From NCBI RefSeq assembly GCF_016278715.1, contig NZ_JADQBH010000049.1:1-64000 (forward strand): DNA of 64,000 nt. The letters are read 5' to 3'. Under the pieces are notes generated by a model. The model was given only the letters and a program-made list of their open reading frames with translations, did no database searches and was not told the DNA's origin. The position numbers and the translations under genes were made by a program. Positions 1-8,822 of the stretch are shown one piece after another; positions within the stretch are counted from its first letter, which is position 1, and each line of letters opens with the position of its first letter. The DNA comes from Marinilabilia sp. (GTDB taxonomy: Bacteria > Bacteroidota > Bacteroidia > Bacteroidales > Marinilabiliaceae).

Positions 1-1130
1 TTCAAACCATATCGAGAGTAAACCGAAAGGTTGAAGGCAAGGAAAAAGGTCTGGTGGTAGATTACATCGGCATAAAAAAACAGATGAATCTGGCCCTGGC
101 ACATTACAACAAGGCCGATACCCATAACTTTGAGGATATAGAGCAATCTGTCGTAGTGGTCAAAGACCATCTGGATTTGCTGGGAAGAATTTTCCATAAG
201 TTTGACAGCACGAAATACTTTTCCGGCAGTCCCGTTGAACAACTCAATACGTTGAATATGGCAGCCGAATTTGTCCAGATGACCAATGAGTTGGAAAAAC
301 GGTTTATGTTTCTGGTGAAGCGCTTAAAAGCAGCTTATGATATTTGTTCTGCCAGCGAAAAACTGAGCCAAGTAGAGAAAGACTACGTCCATTTTTATCT
401 GGCCGTTCGCTCCATTGTTTTCAAACTTACCAAAGGAACGGCTCCTGATACGGCACAAATGAATACCAAAGTCCGTGAAATGATAAAAGATGCGCTTGCC
501 AGTGACGGGGTAGTGGAGATCTTTAAATTGAATGAAGACAAAAACGCAGAAACAGACATCTTTGACGAGGATTATCTGGCAAAAATCGAGAAAATAAAGC
601 TCCCTAATACCAAAATAAAATTACTACAGCAATTATTGGCAAAAGCGATTGGTGAGTTCAAAAAAACTAACAGAACTAAAGGGATTAAATTCTCTAAAGA
701 GATGCAAAAGCTTGTAGAAAGATACAATGAAAGAAAAGAAAGTGACGTATTCAGAAGCGAAGTTCTGGAGGATTTTACCGACGAAATAATCAATCTTTAT
801 CATGCTCTCAAAAAGGAACGAGAGTCATTTAATGATCTGGGTATTGACTTCGAAGAAAAGGCCTTCTACGATATCCTAAAAGATCTGACAGTCAAATACG
901 ATTTTGCCTATCCGGAGGAAAAACTCATTCATTTAGCTTCCGAAGTCAAAGGAGTAGTTGACGACAAAGCCAAATACACCGATTGGAGCAAAAGAGATGA
1001 CATTAAAGCAGAGCTAAAAGCCGATTTAATCATTCTTCTTGCCGAAAATGATTACCCGCCCGTTGACCGGGACGAGGTGTATAAAGAGATTTTCGAACAG
1101 GCTGAGAATTTTAAGAAGTGGCAGAAGTAA
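1..1130 (+). CDS. hsdR: Type I restriction endonuclease R subunit, C-terminal part (5' end outside window)
   Basis: The reading frame is open from base 3, so the ORF-track start (a GTG at 54) is internal and the gene begins outside the window. The first residues (QTISRVNR...GKEKGLVVDYIG) match helicase motif VI and the following strand of HsdR. That subunit uses ATP to translocate DNA and cut it within a type I restriction-modification complex. The remaining ~340 residues are the helical C-terminal region that binds the HsdM/HsdS methylase core, ending in a lysine-rich tail. The nuclease and Walker A parts are not visible. The next gene, a nuclease-like protein, starts 45 bp downstream and may be cargo of the same defence locus. 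I am sure of the family; whether the system is complete cannot be seen. Confidence 0.8.
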   Translation, partial: QTISRVNRKVEGKEKGLVVDYIGIKKQMNLALAHYNKADTHNFEDIEQSVVVVKDHLDLLGRIFHKFDSTKYFSGSPVEQLNTLNMAAEFVQMTNELEKRFMFLVKRLKAAYDICSASEKLSQVEKDYVHFYLAVRSIVFKLTKGTAPDTAQMNTKVREMIKDALASDGVVEIFKLNEDKNAETDIFDEDYLAKIEKIKLPNTKIKLLQQLLAKAIGEFKKTNRTKGIKFSKEMQKLVERYNERKESDVFRSEVLEDFTDEIINLYHALKKERESFNDLGIDFEEKAFYDILKDLTVKYDFAYPEEKLIHLASEVKGVVDDKAKYTDWSKRDDIKAELKADLIILLAENDYPPVDRDEVYKEIFEQAENFKKWQK

Positions 1131-1175
1131 ACTTTAATTTTAAAACCTATTTCAGCGTAAGACACAAAAAAATGT

Positions 1176-2279
1176 ATGGAAACAAAAACTTTTTTAGCTA
1201 AGATTAAAAGCAAAAAAATCCTTTTTCCCGAAGTCCGGCGAAATCCATTGACCTTCTTAGGAATATCAAAGCAGCCACATTACGAAGATGTATGGTCCAA
1301 TATTTACGCATTTTTTCTTGATGTTAATGCCGAACATGGATTTAAGGATTTATTTATTTCTTCATTATTAAAAGTCATAAGAGATTCTGGAGTAATTTTT
1401 GAATTCGATAATAACTTTGAGATTGCCAGAGAATACCCGACAAAAGAAAATGGTCGTATTGATTTGGTGCTTCAATCAAGTTCTAAAGCCATAATTGTTG
1501 AGAATAAAGTATATCACTTTCTCAATAACAATTTGGAGGATTATTGGCAATCTATAGATTCACCAAACAAAGTGGGCGTTGTACTCACGTTGCACAAGCT
1601 TGCTCATGTTCCGCATGTTAATTTTATTAATATAACCCACCACCAACTGTTAGATTCAGTTATGCAGTGGCTTGGGAACTATATTGTACAGGCGTCTTCT
1701 AAATACGTTACTTTCTTAACCGATTTTTATCAAAACATTTTAAATCTCAGCAATCCCATGGACTATCAAAACATTGATTTATTCTATAATTACAACAATG
1801 AAATAAAGAAGGTAAATGAACTTTCCGAAAATGTGAAACAACATATTAAATCAGAAACAAACACAGCCGGTGAAATATTGGGCCTAAATGTTCTGGCTCC
1901 CAGGGGTAAACAAGAGAATGAATTCCGTTACTACCTTTCTCACTCTGATCATAACCTCATGTTTACAGTAATTTTCAAAGGACTCTTTTCATCTAAAAAA
2001 CAGCTAATGGTTATTGTAGAACTTCAGAATGCACTGCTAAAGAATAAGGAAATATTTGAATCGATTAAATTTTCTGAAACTGAGAATTCACTTATTAAAG
2101 ATGATTTTTATAGTAACTCGAATAACTGGGCTCATTTTGCTTTAGATACTTTTTCTCCGGCAAATGGACATGAGATTCAAAATTTAAGCGAATTTATTAG
2201 TGAAAAAATCAACAACAGCCCCCTAAAAACAATCTTTCATAAGCTCGAAGAAGCAATTTCTCAACAGATTTCAAAATGA
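1176..2279 (+). CDS. PD-(D/E)XK nuclease superfamily protein
   Basis: This 367-residue protein carries a clear PD-(D/E)XK core at about residues 85-110: GRIDLVL (metal-binding Asp) followed by AIIVENKVY (the E-x-K half). The arrangement matches the PDDEXK_4 type of uncharacterised nucleases (PF14281), which are frequently found in defence or mobile regions. The rest has no recognisable domain and no membrane segment. It follows hsdR by 45 bp on the same strand, which suggests it belongs to the same restriction locus, although its target is unknown. An ATG four bases upstream lies in another frame; the ATG at 1176 fits the frame. Catalytic residues are seen; nuclease activity is inferred from the family. 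Confidence 0.65.
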   Translation: METKTFLAKIKSKKILFPEVRRNPLTFLGISKQPHYEDVWSNIYAFFLDVNAEHGFKDLFISSLLKVIRDSGVIFEFDNNFEIAREYPTKENGRIDLVLQSSSKAIIVENKVYHFLNNNLEDYWQSIDSPNKVGVVLTLHKLAHVPHVNFINITHHQLLDSVMQWLGNYIVQASSKYVTFLTDFYQNILNLSNPMDYQNIDLFYNYNNEIKKVNELSENVKQHIKSETNTAGEILGLNVLAPRGKQENEFRYYLSHSDHNLMFTVIFKGLFSSKKQLMVIVELQNALLKNKEIFESIKFSETENSLIKDDFYSNSNNWAHFALDTFSPANGHEIQNLSEFISEKINNSPLKTIFHKLEEAISQQISK

Positions 2280-2590
2280 TAAAATCTAATAAGAATTACA
2301 GGTAATAAATATTCACAAAATGGATATTATTCTCAGAGTCTAATTCGTAGATTTTGAGGACAATGCTATTCAGGACAAATTCCAAAGCCTTCAAATCGCA
2401 CATAAAACACTCACTATTAGACTTAAGGCAAAGTCACTCATCATTCGAGATCCATGAACAAAGTTAGTCCTGATCCCTTAAATTCAATATTTAACCTGAT
2501 CATACGAGCTTTTAGGATATAACAATTTCGACTCTATGTGATATTCTTTCTCATATTTCATGGGATTGATGGATGAAAGATTTACCATGT

Positions 2591-2733
2591 CTATCCATCC
2601 TCATCAAAATCATCAGAAAATTCATGCATCAGTTTGTCATCTCCATTATAATACGCTTCCCTGGATGCTTTATCTCATCCTTGTCTATCATCCTTTTTTG
2701 GAGAATTTCCTGATTACTCACAGGCCTTATCAT
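2591..2733 (-). pseudogene. Possible small frameshifted ORF downstream of metallophosphoesterase
   Basis: On the minus strand an ATG at 2733 opens a reading frame (MIRPVSNQEILQKRM...DKDEIK). It continues plausibly only if one base is skipped, as ASREAYYNGDDKLM followed by an acidic tail ending at 2591. The span is not a multiple of three, consistent with a one-base lesion. It resembles an acidic small protein, perhaps an antitoxin-like tail, but I recognise no family. The remainder of 2280-2590 shows no gene. This is a weak call made from frame texture only. Confidence 0.22.
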
Positions 2734-2766
2734 ATTCCCCTTTTCTGTTTTCTTAATAACTCAGTG

Positions 2767-3531
2767 CTATTCAATTTCAATTGCAGCATTTCTTCGGAAA
2801 CCATGATGTTCCCCCAAATGCACATATCCCAACTGATTAGTTACCAGCTTAGTGCCATTTATTTCAGTCTCCGGCATATTCACATGGTGATGACCGTAAA
2901 TCCAATAATCTATATGATTGTCAGCAATAAAGTCATAGTGTTCGGAGACAAAAGCAGGATTAATCATTGAATTTTTGAACTGCTCCGGATTACACAACTG
3001 TGTCGGAATGTGGTGTGTGACTACAATTTTTTTGTCTGCGGTAGAGTTGCGAAATTCCCGGCTTAAGAAATCCAGGCTTTCTTCATGTAGTCTGTTAAAA
3101 TCATCACTTCTTAATTTCTTTCCCTTATGCCTTATTTTGTAAAAATCGTTGATGCCTCGCTCAATAATTAATGATTCATTAAAAGGAATGTGAGACCAGA
3201 ACGTAGTGAAGAAAAAATCTGTTCCCTCTACATTGATAACCTTATTGTTGACCAGAAAAACATTTTCCCTCAAAGATTCAAATACAGGCTTATCTAATAT
3301 CTGTACTTCCTTTCCGGTATAGAACTCATGGTTCCCCGGAATGTAATAAACAGTGTTGAAGTTGTCAGAGACATAATCAAAAAACCAGTGTTTGAAATGT
3401 TTCTTCCCCCAATAGGTGATATCTCCTGCCAGAATCAGAATATCACCAAGGGGTTTGATAGGATTTTTATGCAAAAAGAGTGCATTTTGGGCAAATTCGA
3501 GGTGTAAATCTGAGCAATATTGAATTTTCAT
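2767..3531 (-). CDS. Calcineurin-like metallophosphoesterase
   Basis: A 254-residue protein with all signature blocks of the calcineurin-like phosphoesterase fold: DLHLE near the N terminus (D-x-H), GDILILAGDITYWG (G-D), PGNHEFY (GNHE), VVTHHIPT and YGHHHVN (G-H-x-H). These residues hold the two catalytic metal ions. There is no signal peptide, so it acts in the cytoplasm; the substrate (phosphoester, nucleotide or other) cannot be told from sequence. It starts with ATG 41 bp beyond the end of mnmE, so the two may be read together. Family assignment is firm, function generic. Confidence 0.85.
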   Translation of the reverse strand: MKIQYCSDLHLEFAQNALFLHKNPIKPLGDILILAGDITYWGKKHFKHWFFDYVSDNFNTVYYIPGNHEFYTGKEVQILDKPVFESLRENVFLVNNKVINVEGTDFFFTTFWSHIPFNESLIIERGINDFYKIRHKGKKLRSDDFNRLHEESLDFLSREFRNSTADKKIVVTHHIPTQLCNPEQFKNSMINPAFVSEHYDFIADNHIDYWIYGHHHVNMPETEINGTKLVTNQLGYVHLGEHHGFRRNAAIEIE

Positions 3532-3572
3532 GGGAAATGGTTTGTAGGTGTAATATTCATATTATGAGAAGT

Positions 3573-4985
3573 TTACTTCCCGATACAAAAGTTCTTAAAT
3601 ATATTCCCCAGCACTTCATCGGTAGATATTTGCCCGGTGATTTCGCCAAGATAGTGGAGTACTTCACGAATATCCTGCGCAATAAAGTCGCCTGAAATGC
3701 CGGCTTCAAGTCCCTGACGGGTGCGGGTGATGCCATCGCGAGCATTTTTGAGTGCTTCGTAATGGCGGGCATTGGTTACCACCACTTCGTTGTTGTCGAT
3801 GGCGCTTAGATTTACCGTTTTTAGGAGCTGCGCAATCAAAGTATCCAGGTTGGTGTGGTGTTTGGCAGACAGGGGAACAATGGCATCGGAAGCTGTGAGT
3901 TCCCGGAAGGATTCCTCCGAAAAACGTTTCTCTGCAGTTCCGGGAGGCAAGAGATCGGTTTTGTTAATGACAACCAGAAGTTGCTGATCATCGGTTTCCA
4001 TGTGGTTCTTGACATCAGATACTGCCTGGTGGATTTTCTCATCTTCATCACGGGCATCCATCATCAGGATAACAATGGAGGCTTGTTTTATTTTGCTGTA
4101 GGTGAGGGCAATTCCCATGCTCTCTACTTTGTCGATGGTATCCCGTATTCCGGCGGTGTCAATAAACCGGAAAGTAATACCTTCTATATTCATCACATCT
4201 TCAATCACGTCGCGGGTGGTGCCGTGCACATCCGAAACGATGGCTCTCTCTTCCTGAAGCAAAGCATTGAGAAGAGTTGATTTTCCCGCGTTGGTATGTC
4301 CCACAATGGCCACCGGAATTCCATTTTTGATGGCATTGCCCAGCGAGAATGAATTAATGAGTCTGGTAAGAACCCGGTTAATTTCGTCCACCAGTTCAAT
4401 CAGCTGTTGCCGGTCGGCAAATTCTACATCCTCCTCGCTGAAATCGAGCTCCAGCTCAATAAGAGAGGTAAATTCCAGTAGTTTGGCACGGAGACTGACC
4501 AGTTCGTTGCTGAATCCGCCCTTCATCTGTTTAAGGGCAACACGGCGGGCCGATTCGCTGCGCGAAGCGATGAGGTCGGCCACCGCTTCGGCCTGACTGA
4601 GGTCCATTTTCCCGTTGAGAAAAGCACGTTGCGTAAACTCACCGGGGCGGGCCATACGTGCGCCGTTATCGGTGAGCAGGTGAAGGATTTCCTGTTGGAT
4701 AATGGGGGCCCCGTGACAGGATATCTCAACGATGTCGTCGCCGGTAAATGAGCGGGGGCCTTTAAAGATGGTCACCAGTACTTCATCAATTTCTTTTGTA
4801 TCGTTGTGGATGGTTCCATAATGAGCTGAATGGGCCGGTTGGTCGGACAGGTGTTTCTTTTTTCCTGCCGGACGAAAAATTTTTTCAACGGTTTCAAAAG
4901 CATTGGGGCCGGCGATGCGAACTACTGCAATGGCACCGCTGCCTGGAGCTGTGGATATGGCGCAAATGGTATCTTCAAGAAGCAT
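3573..4985 (-). CDS. mnmE: tRNA uridine-5-carboxymethylaminomethyl(34) synthesis GTPase MnmE
   Basis: MnmE with MnmG modifies U34 of tRNAs reading split codon boxes. The protein has the N-terminal folate-binding domain (LLEDTICAISTAPGSGAIAVVRI), a helical middle domain and an inserted G domain with GHTNAGKST (G1), DTAGIRDT (G3), NKTDLL (G4) and SAK (G5). It ends in the invariant C-terminal CIGK, whose cysteine is needed for catalysis. Length (470 aa) is normal. The ORF track starts at a TTG at 5003, but the conserved start is the ATG at 4985, seven codons in; a TACATTTG -7 box lies 15 nt upstream of that ATG, supporting the choice. Confidence 0.96.
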   Translation of the reverse strand: MLLEDTICAISTAPGSGAIAVVRIAGPNAFETVEKIFRPAGKKKHLSDQPAHSAHYGTIHNDTKEIDEVLVTIFKGPRSFTGDDIVEISCHGAPIIQQEILHLLTDNGARMARPGEFTQRAFLNGKMDLSQAEAVADLIASRSESARRVALKQMKGGFSNELVSLRAKLLEFTSLIELELDFSEEDVEFADRQQLIELVDEINRVLTRLINSFSLGNAIKNGIPVAIVGHTNAGKSTLLNALLQEERAIVSDVHGTTRDVIEDVMNIEGITFRFIDTAGIRDTIDKVESMGIALTYSKIKQASIVILMMDARDEDEKIHQAVSDVKNHMETDDQQLLVVINKTDLLPPGTAEKRFSEESFRELTASDAIVPLSAKHHTNLDTLIAQLLKTVNLSAIDNNEVVVTNARHYEALKNARDGITRTRQGLEAGISGDFIAQDIREVLHYLGEITGQISTDEVLGNIFKNFCIGK

Positions 4986-5000
4986 GAATCTGTTTTTTTG

Positions 5001-5008
5001 CAAATGTA
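5001..5008 (-). promoter_or_regulatory. Bacteroidetes-type -7 box for mnmE
   Basis: On the minus strand TACATTTG matches the Bacteroidetes primary sigma -7 consensus TAnnTTTG exactly and sits 15 nt before the mnmE ATG, giving a very short leader. No clear -33 TTG is visible because the upstream position is occupied by a perfect hairpin (5024-5063). Confidence 0.5.
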
Positions 5009-5023
5009 ATATTTATAAATGTC

Positions 5024-5063
5024 ATGGTGGGTTTTGAGAGGCTCATATCTCAAAACCCACCAT
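5024..5063. repeat. Perfect 16-bp inverted repeat upstream of mnmE
   Basis: ATGGTGGGTTTTGAGA and TCTCAAAACCCACCAT are perfect reverse complements separated by 8 bases. The hairpin lies between the sugar-binding lipoprotein gene and the mnmE -7 box, across the place where the -33 element should be. It has no T-run on either side, so it is not a classical intrinsic terminator. It could end upstream transcription, bind a dimeric regulator or be a repeat-derived structure. Confidence 0.7.
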
Positions 5064-5287
5064 TTTAAGTAGAATCCCTTTCTCTAAAGTTAGTTGATGC
5101 TTTTGAATTGTTTAAAATAAACTTTTAGGCACAGATGCTTTTTTTCTAAAACGCAAACACTCAAAACTGCTCATTTAAAAGGCATTGCTTTTCCTCCTTG
5201 CGAGCATTACAGCTGTATTCCCCTTTTTACCACTGATTTCTGATCTTGTTTTTCGCCGGCCACCTGGTTTAACAGCAACGACCTACG

Positions 5288-5385
5288 AGCCAAGAGCTAA
5301 CAGCTAAGAGCTAACAGCTAACAGCCAAGAGCTAACAGCCAAGAGCTAACAGCTAAGAGCTAAGAGCTAACAGCTAAGAGCTAAA
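5288..5385. repeat. Heptanucleotide tandem repeat (AGCTAAS, 14 units)
   Basis: Fourteen consecutive 7-base units, mostly AGCTAAC or AGCTAAG with two AGCCAAG variants, fill the DNA immediately after the stop codon of the sugar-binding lipoprotein gene (minus strand). Units vary only at two positions. There are no spacers, so it is not CRISPR. The stretch 5064-5287 between this array and the mnmE hairpin shows no gene or clear signal. Confidence 0.9.
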
Positions 5386-5389
5386 AAGG

Positions 5390-6397
5390 TTATTCCAGTT
5401 CATATTCGTAAATCTCTTCCTCTTCCTGAAATCCTTCAGAAACTACAGTCATTTTAATGTTTTGACGATTAACCACCTGCGATGGGAGAAGTACGGTAGG
5501 AACCAGTTTGTAACCATTGTGAACGGTGACATTGGTGTTAAAAGGGCCTTCTTCATTAGCCATTTTCATAGCCATTTCTGCAGCAGTGTAAGCTATGGCA
5601 TCAATGGGTTTAAAAATGGTGATTGTTTGATAACCCGCCACAATATTGCGAATTGCTTCGAGATCGGCATCCTGTCCGGCCACCAGTACTTCACGTTGCA
5701 GATTATGTTCCTGAAGAGCTCTGATAGCGCCACCTGCAAGTTGGTCGTTGCCTGCAATGATGGCTTTTAGTTCAGGATCAGAGTTTTTCAGATAGTCATT
5801 AACAATAGTATAAGCCTCATCGGCATTCCAGTTTTCAACATACTGATCCAGTACAATCTCAATATCTCCTTTTTCAATCAGTGGTTGCAGAACATTCATC
5901 CAGCCCAGATGCAACAGGGCTGCATTGTTGTCCTTTTGGGGCCCGCCCAAAAGAGCATATTTTCCTACAGGAGCCACTTTGGACAGATAATCTGCCTGGA
6001 GTTCGCCGATATTAATGTTGTCGGCAGACACATAATAATCAACATCACAATCCCGGATCATCCTGTCGTAGGATATCACCGGAATATTTTTTTTATGGGC
6101 TTCCTTGACAATATCTCTTGAGGAATAGAGGTCAACGGGAATTACAACCAAAACATCTACTTTGTCGTAAATCATTTCCATGGCCTGTTCCATCTGTGTA
6201 GGTGGATTTCCTTCGGCCACGCTAACCAAGACTGTTCCCCCCAGTTCTTCTATCTTTTTTTCAAACAGGTCCTTGTCCTTTTGCCAGCGTTCAATTTCGA
6301 GAGTGTCCATTAAAAACCCGATTTTAGGTTTGTTGCCACAACTTGTCAGAAATGCAACAAGCAGCAGGGTGCTGAGTAGATAACTGAATGCCTTCAT
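5390..6397 (-). CDS. Xylose/ribose-type periplasmic sugar-binding lipoprotein (orphan)
   Basis: A 335-residue substrate-binding protein of the Peripla_BP_4 fold, closest in feel to XylF/RbsB: PKIGFLMDTLEIERWQKD at the first lobe, VLVVIPVDLYSSRDIV, NIPVISYDRMI, VDYYVSADN and AIIAGNDQLAGGAI. The N terminus is a lipoprotein signal (LLVAFLTSCGNK), so it is anchored in a membrane facing the periplasm. No permease, ATPase or sensor kinase gene adjoins it, so its partner must be elsewhere or it acts as a sensor. The C terminus is unusually acidic (EEEEIYEYELE). The heptamer repeat abuts its stop codon. Confidence 0.82.
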   Translation of the reverse strand: MKAFSYLLSTLLLVAFLTSCGNKPKIGFLMDTLEIERWQKDKDLFEKKIEELGGTVLVSVAEGNPPTQMEQAMEMIYDKVDVLVVIPVDLYSSRDIVKEAHKKNIPVISYDRMIRDCDVDYYVSADNINIGELQADYLSKVAPVGKYALLGGPQKDNNAALLHLGWMNVLQPLIEKGDIEIVLDQYVENWNADEAYTIVNDYLKNSDPELKAIIAGNDQLAGGAIRALQEHNLQREVLVAGQDADLEAIRNIVAGYQTITIFKPIDAIAYTAAEMAMKMANEEGPFNTNVTVHNGYKLVPTVLLPSQVVNRQNIKMTVVSEGFQEEEEIYEYELE

Positions 6398-6612
6398 CTG
6401 GTTGAGTTTTTAAAATATCAATCTACGGTATTTCCCAGCATTATTCTGTTTGATGAGTTTCTGGACCGAAAGATTAATAATTTGGTTAACTATTTTTTGA
6501 TAATTTACGAAAATTATGAATTAACGTAAAGAGTTTTTATTCAAGAAAATTGATAATTGTCAGTTTTCCTGAATTGGCTGTATTTTCTTATATTCACAGA
6601 AAAAATAAGGTT

Positions 6613-7155
6613 ATGCAGGTCGATTTATCCAAATATGATAACAGTTGGTTCAATCCGGGGCAGGGAATAATTGTCAGGACAATCTGGCATTTTACCAATA
6701 CCATTTTTTTCACCAATGGTTTGTTTCCTTTTTCAGGTTTTAAAGTTTTTTTGTTGAAGATTTTTGGAGCACAAATAGGCAGAGGAGTGGTTGTTAAGCC
6801 CAGAGTGAATGTCAAATACCCCTGGAATTTGAGTATTGGTGAGAATACCTGGATAGGAGAGGGAGTATGGATTGATAATCTTGCTAAAGTGAGCATTGGT
6901 GCCAATTGCTGTCTCTCGCAGGGCGTTCTGTTGTTGTGTGGAAACCATAATTACCGGAGGGAGACTTTTGACCTGATGGTGGGGGAGATAATTCTTGAAG
7001 ATGGCGTGTGGATTGGTGCCAATTCCATTGTTCCGGGCAATTCTGTTTGTCAGACACATTCTGTTTTGTCACTTCAGAGTGTGGCGCCGGTGAAAATGGA
7101 ACCTTATATGATTTACAGGGGTAATCCGGCTGTGTCGGTGAAAAAGAGAGTTTAA
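6613..7155 (+). CDS. WcaF/colanic-acid-type hexapeptide acyltransferase
   Basis: A 180-residue left-handed beta-helix acyltransferase. Repeats of the hexapeptide type (IGRGVVVKPRVNVKYPW, IGENTWIGEGVWIDN, IGANCCLSQGVLL) are followed by the catalytic-histidine region CGNHNYRRETFDLM and GVWIGANSIVPG. The shape matches WcaF-like O-acetyltransferases that decorate exopolysaccharide sugars. The ORF track starts at a TTG at 6550, but family members start near MQVDLSKYDNSWFNPG, so I use the ATG at 6613. The stop overlaps the end of the convergent Wzi-like gene by 4 bp. The location beside Wzi, Wza and Wzc genes supports a role in capsule or EPS synthesis. Confidence 0.85.
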   Translation: MQVDLSKYDNSWFNPGQGIIVRTIWHFTNTIFFTNGLFPFSGFKVFLLKIFGAQIGRGVVVKPRVNVKYPWNLSIGENTWIGEGVWIDNLAKVSIGANCCLSQGVLLLCGNHNYRRETFDLMVGEIILEDGVWIGANSIVPGNSVCQTHSVLSLQSVAPVKMEPYMIYRGNPAVSVKKRV

Positions 7156-8765
7156 AAATAGTCGTAATAGATATTTTGCAAAGAGGTTCGGAATGCCAGA
7201 TAAAAATAGTTGCCATCAATTGTCTCCAGCTCATTAGACATTTTTCGCTTTCTGGCTCCGATTTGCAGATTCATATTATTGCGGGGATTAATCAGAAACA
7301 TCACATTCAACTCCACCTGAGTCAGATTAGATTTTAATCCTTGCCCGATGGTATGCCCGTAATCTGCCGGTCGGGTAACATTGGGATGATGGATGTTACC
7401 TCCGAAGCTAACATCATCATTGTAATCCAATCCCTTGGTGGCTAGCTGAGTCTTAAGTTCAAAATGCCAGCGACGAGCACGGTAGCGGAGAAAGGTGATG
7501 CTTTCCCGAAAATTGGCTCCCAACACGTGGGCCAGTTCCTGGTTGTAATGGCCGTAATTGGTTATGGGCATATAGTGCGAGTAGGTATAGGGCCTAACCT
7601 GGCTGTATTCTGTCTGGAAGTCAAAGTTTTTGATGCCCAGGAAGTCATATGCTTTCAATCCCAAAAGAAAACCCTGTTTGTTGGCCCACCATTTCTCGCC
7701 GGAAAAAACTTCATCGGCCTTAAATTCTCCTAAAACAAACTGGCCATAGAATGCAGCATTTCTCCAGGGAATGTATTTCAGGTTGATGCCCATCGTCATG
7801 TTGTCGGGCGACCCCAGATTGAATTCTACCGGACGATAAACAACCAGTGGCACCAGATAATTAACATCAAGACCACGATGGCCAACTGTGTCTTCTGCAG
7901 CCCAAATAACACTTTCGAAAAGACCCACACTAAAACGTTGGCCTATGTTCCAGGTGAGGTAATGAAACGCTCCGTATTTGGTTTGATATCGGGTGTCGCC
8001 AAGTGTGGGGTCGCGGTAAAAATTTTTCAATTCGCTCACCATAAACATATATTTGGCTTTCAGAAAGGTGGCAGTCATTTTCAGATAGGGGTAGCTGTAA
8101 GCAGCATCCGAAAGGAAAAGCGAGCGGTGCCCGTCTCCGATAAAATTTTTTCCGAAGCCGGCCTGAAAATTAAAATAACGCCCCGCATTGTAACTGAGGT
8201 ACCCTGTGGATTGAGCGAAGTCATGTCCGTGATCTCCAAATTCTTTGCGGCGCCCCTGACCGGGAACCACATCACGCTCCCTGGCAAAATCGTCTAGATA
8301 TCCGGGAAATGTTGCCTGATTTTCGTGCAAATCCACATAAAAGCCCACATCCGGACCCAATTGACCTTCAATCATGGCGCCACGAGTATTAACAAACCAG
8401 CTCTGACCGGTGGCATCATCCTTTCCAAATTCAAAATTGAAAAGTGGATTGATACGGATCCACACATCCTCTTCTTCCCACGACAACAGGTCATCTGAGA
8501 AAAACCGACCGAAAATATTCTGATGATGAGATGGTTTTCTAATTCCCCGTTGAATTAACGAATCCACATTGTAGTAGCGCGCCACTTCATCCAGGCGTAT
8601 CGGGCCAACGGAGCTATGCAGATTTTGCCCCTGAACATGAAGCACTCTCTCAACTGGATTGAATGCATGGTTATTCCAACTGTTGTAAACCTGTCCCCGG
8701 GTGCTGTGAACCAAAAGAATCAGGATGAAAAATGATATGTAACGTAAGGATGTTTGCAAGTTCAT
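7152..8765 (-). CDS. Capsule assembly Wzi family outer-membrane protein
   Basis: A 537-residue exported protein with an N-terminal signal peptide (FFILILLVHSTRG) and a body of alternating strands rich in aromatics, typical of an outer-membrane beta-barrel. The pattern (PLFNFEFGKD, NTRGAMIEGQLGPDVGFYVDLHENQ, KNFIGDGHRSLFLSD, YPYLKMTATF, YLVPLVVYRPVEFNLGSPDN) is that of the Bacteroidetes Wzi-like capsule assembly family (PF14052). It ends in phenylalanine, as barrels usually do. By analogy with Wzi it would help retain capsule at the surface. It overlaps the acyltransferase gene convergently. Confidence 0.8.
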   Translation of the reverse strand: MNLQTSLRYISFFILILLVHSTRGQVYNSWNNHAFNPVERVLHVQGQNLHSSVGPIRLDEVARYYNVDSLIQRGIRKPSHHQNIFGRFFSDDLLSWEEEDVWIRINPLFNFEFGKDDATGQSWFVNTRGAMIEGQLGPDVGFYVDLHENQATFPGYLDDFARERDVVPGQGRRKEFGDHGHDFAQSTGYLSYNAGRYFNFQAGFGKNFIGDGHRSLFLSDAAYSYPYLKMTATFLKAKYMFMVSELKNFYRDPTLGDTRYQTKYGAFHYLTWNIGQRFSVGLFESVIWAAEDTVGHRGLDVNYLVPLVVYRPVEFNLGSPDNMTMGINLKYIPWRNAAFYGQFVLGEFKADEVFSGEKWWANKQGFLLGLKAYDFLGIKNFDFQTEYSQVRPYTYSHYMPITNYGHYNQELAHVLGANFRESITFLRYRARRWHFELKTQLATKGLDYNDDVSFGGNIHHPNVTRPADYGHTIGQGLKSNLTQVELNVMFLINPRNNMNLQIGARKRKMSNELETIDGNYFYLAFRTSLQNIYYDYF

Positions 8766-8822
8766 GTACTTAGTTGATTAAACCGGTTAACCTGTTGGTT
8801 GGCTAAAACCAAACAGGAGATA

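Noticed and set aside
2560-2970. 136-residue + strand ORF at the end of the metallophosphoesterase
   Set aside because: Its second half is antisense to a clear phosphoesterase and its first half is low-complexity; not a plausible protein.
5288-5385. Short-repeat array considered as CRISPR
   Set aside because: Units are 7 bases, contiguous and without spacers; no cas genes are present. It is a simple tandem repeat.
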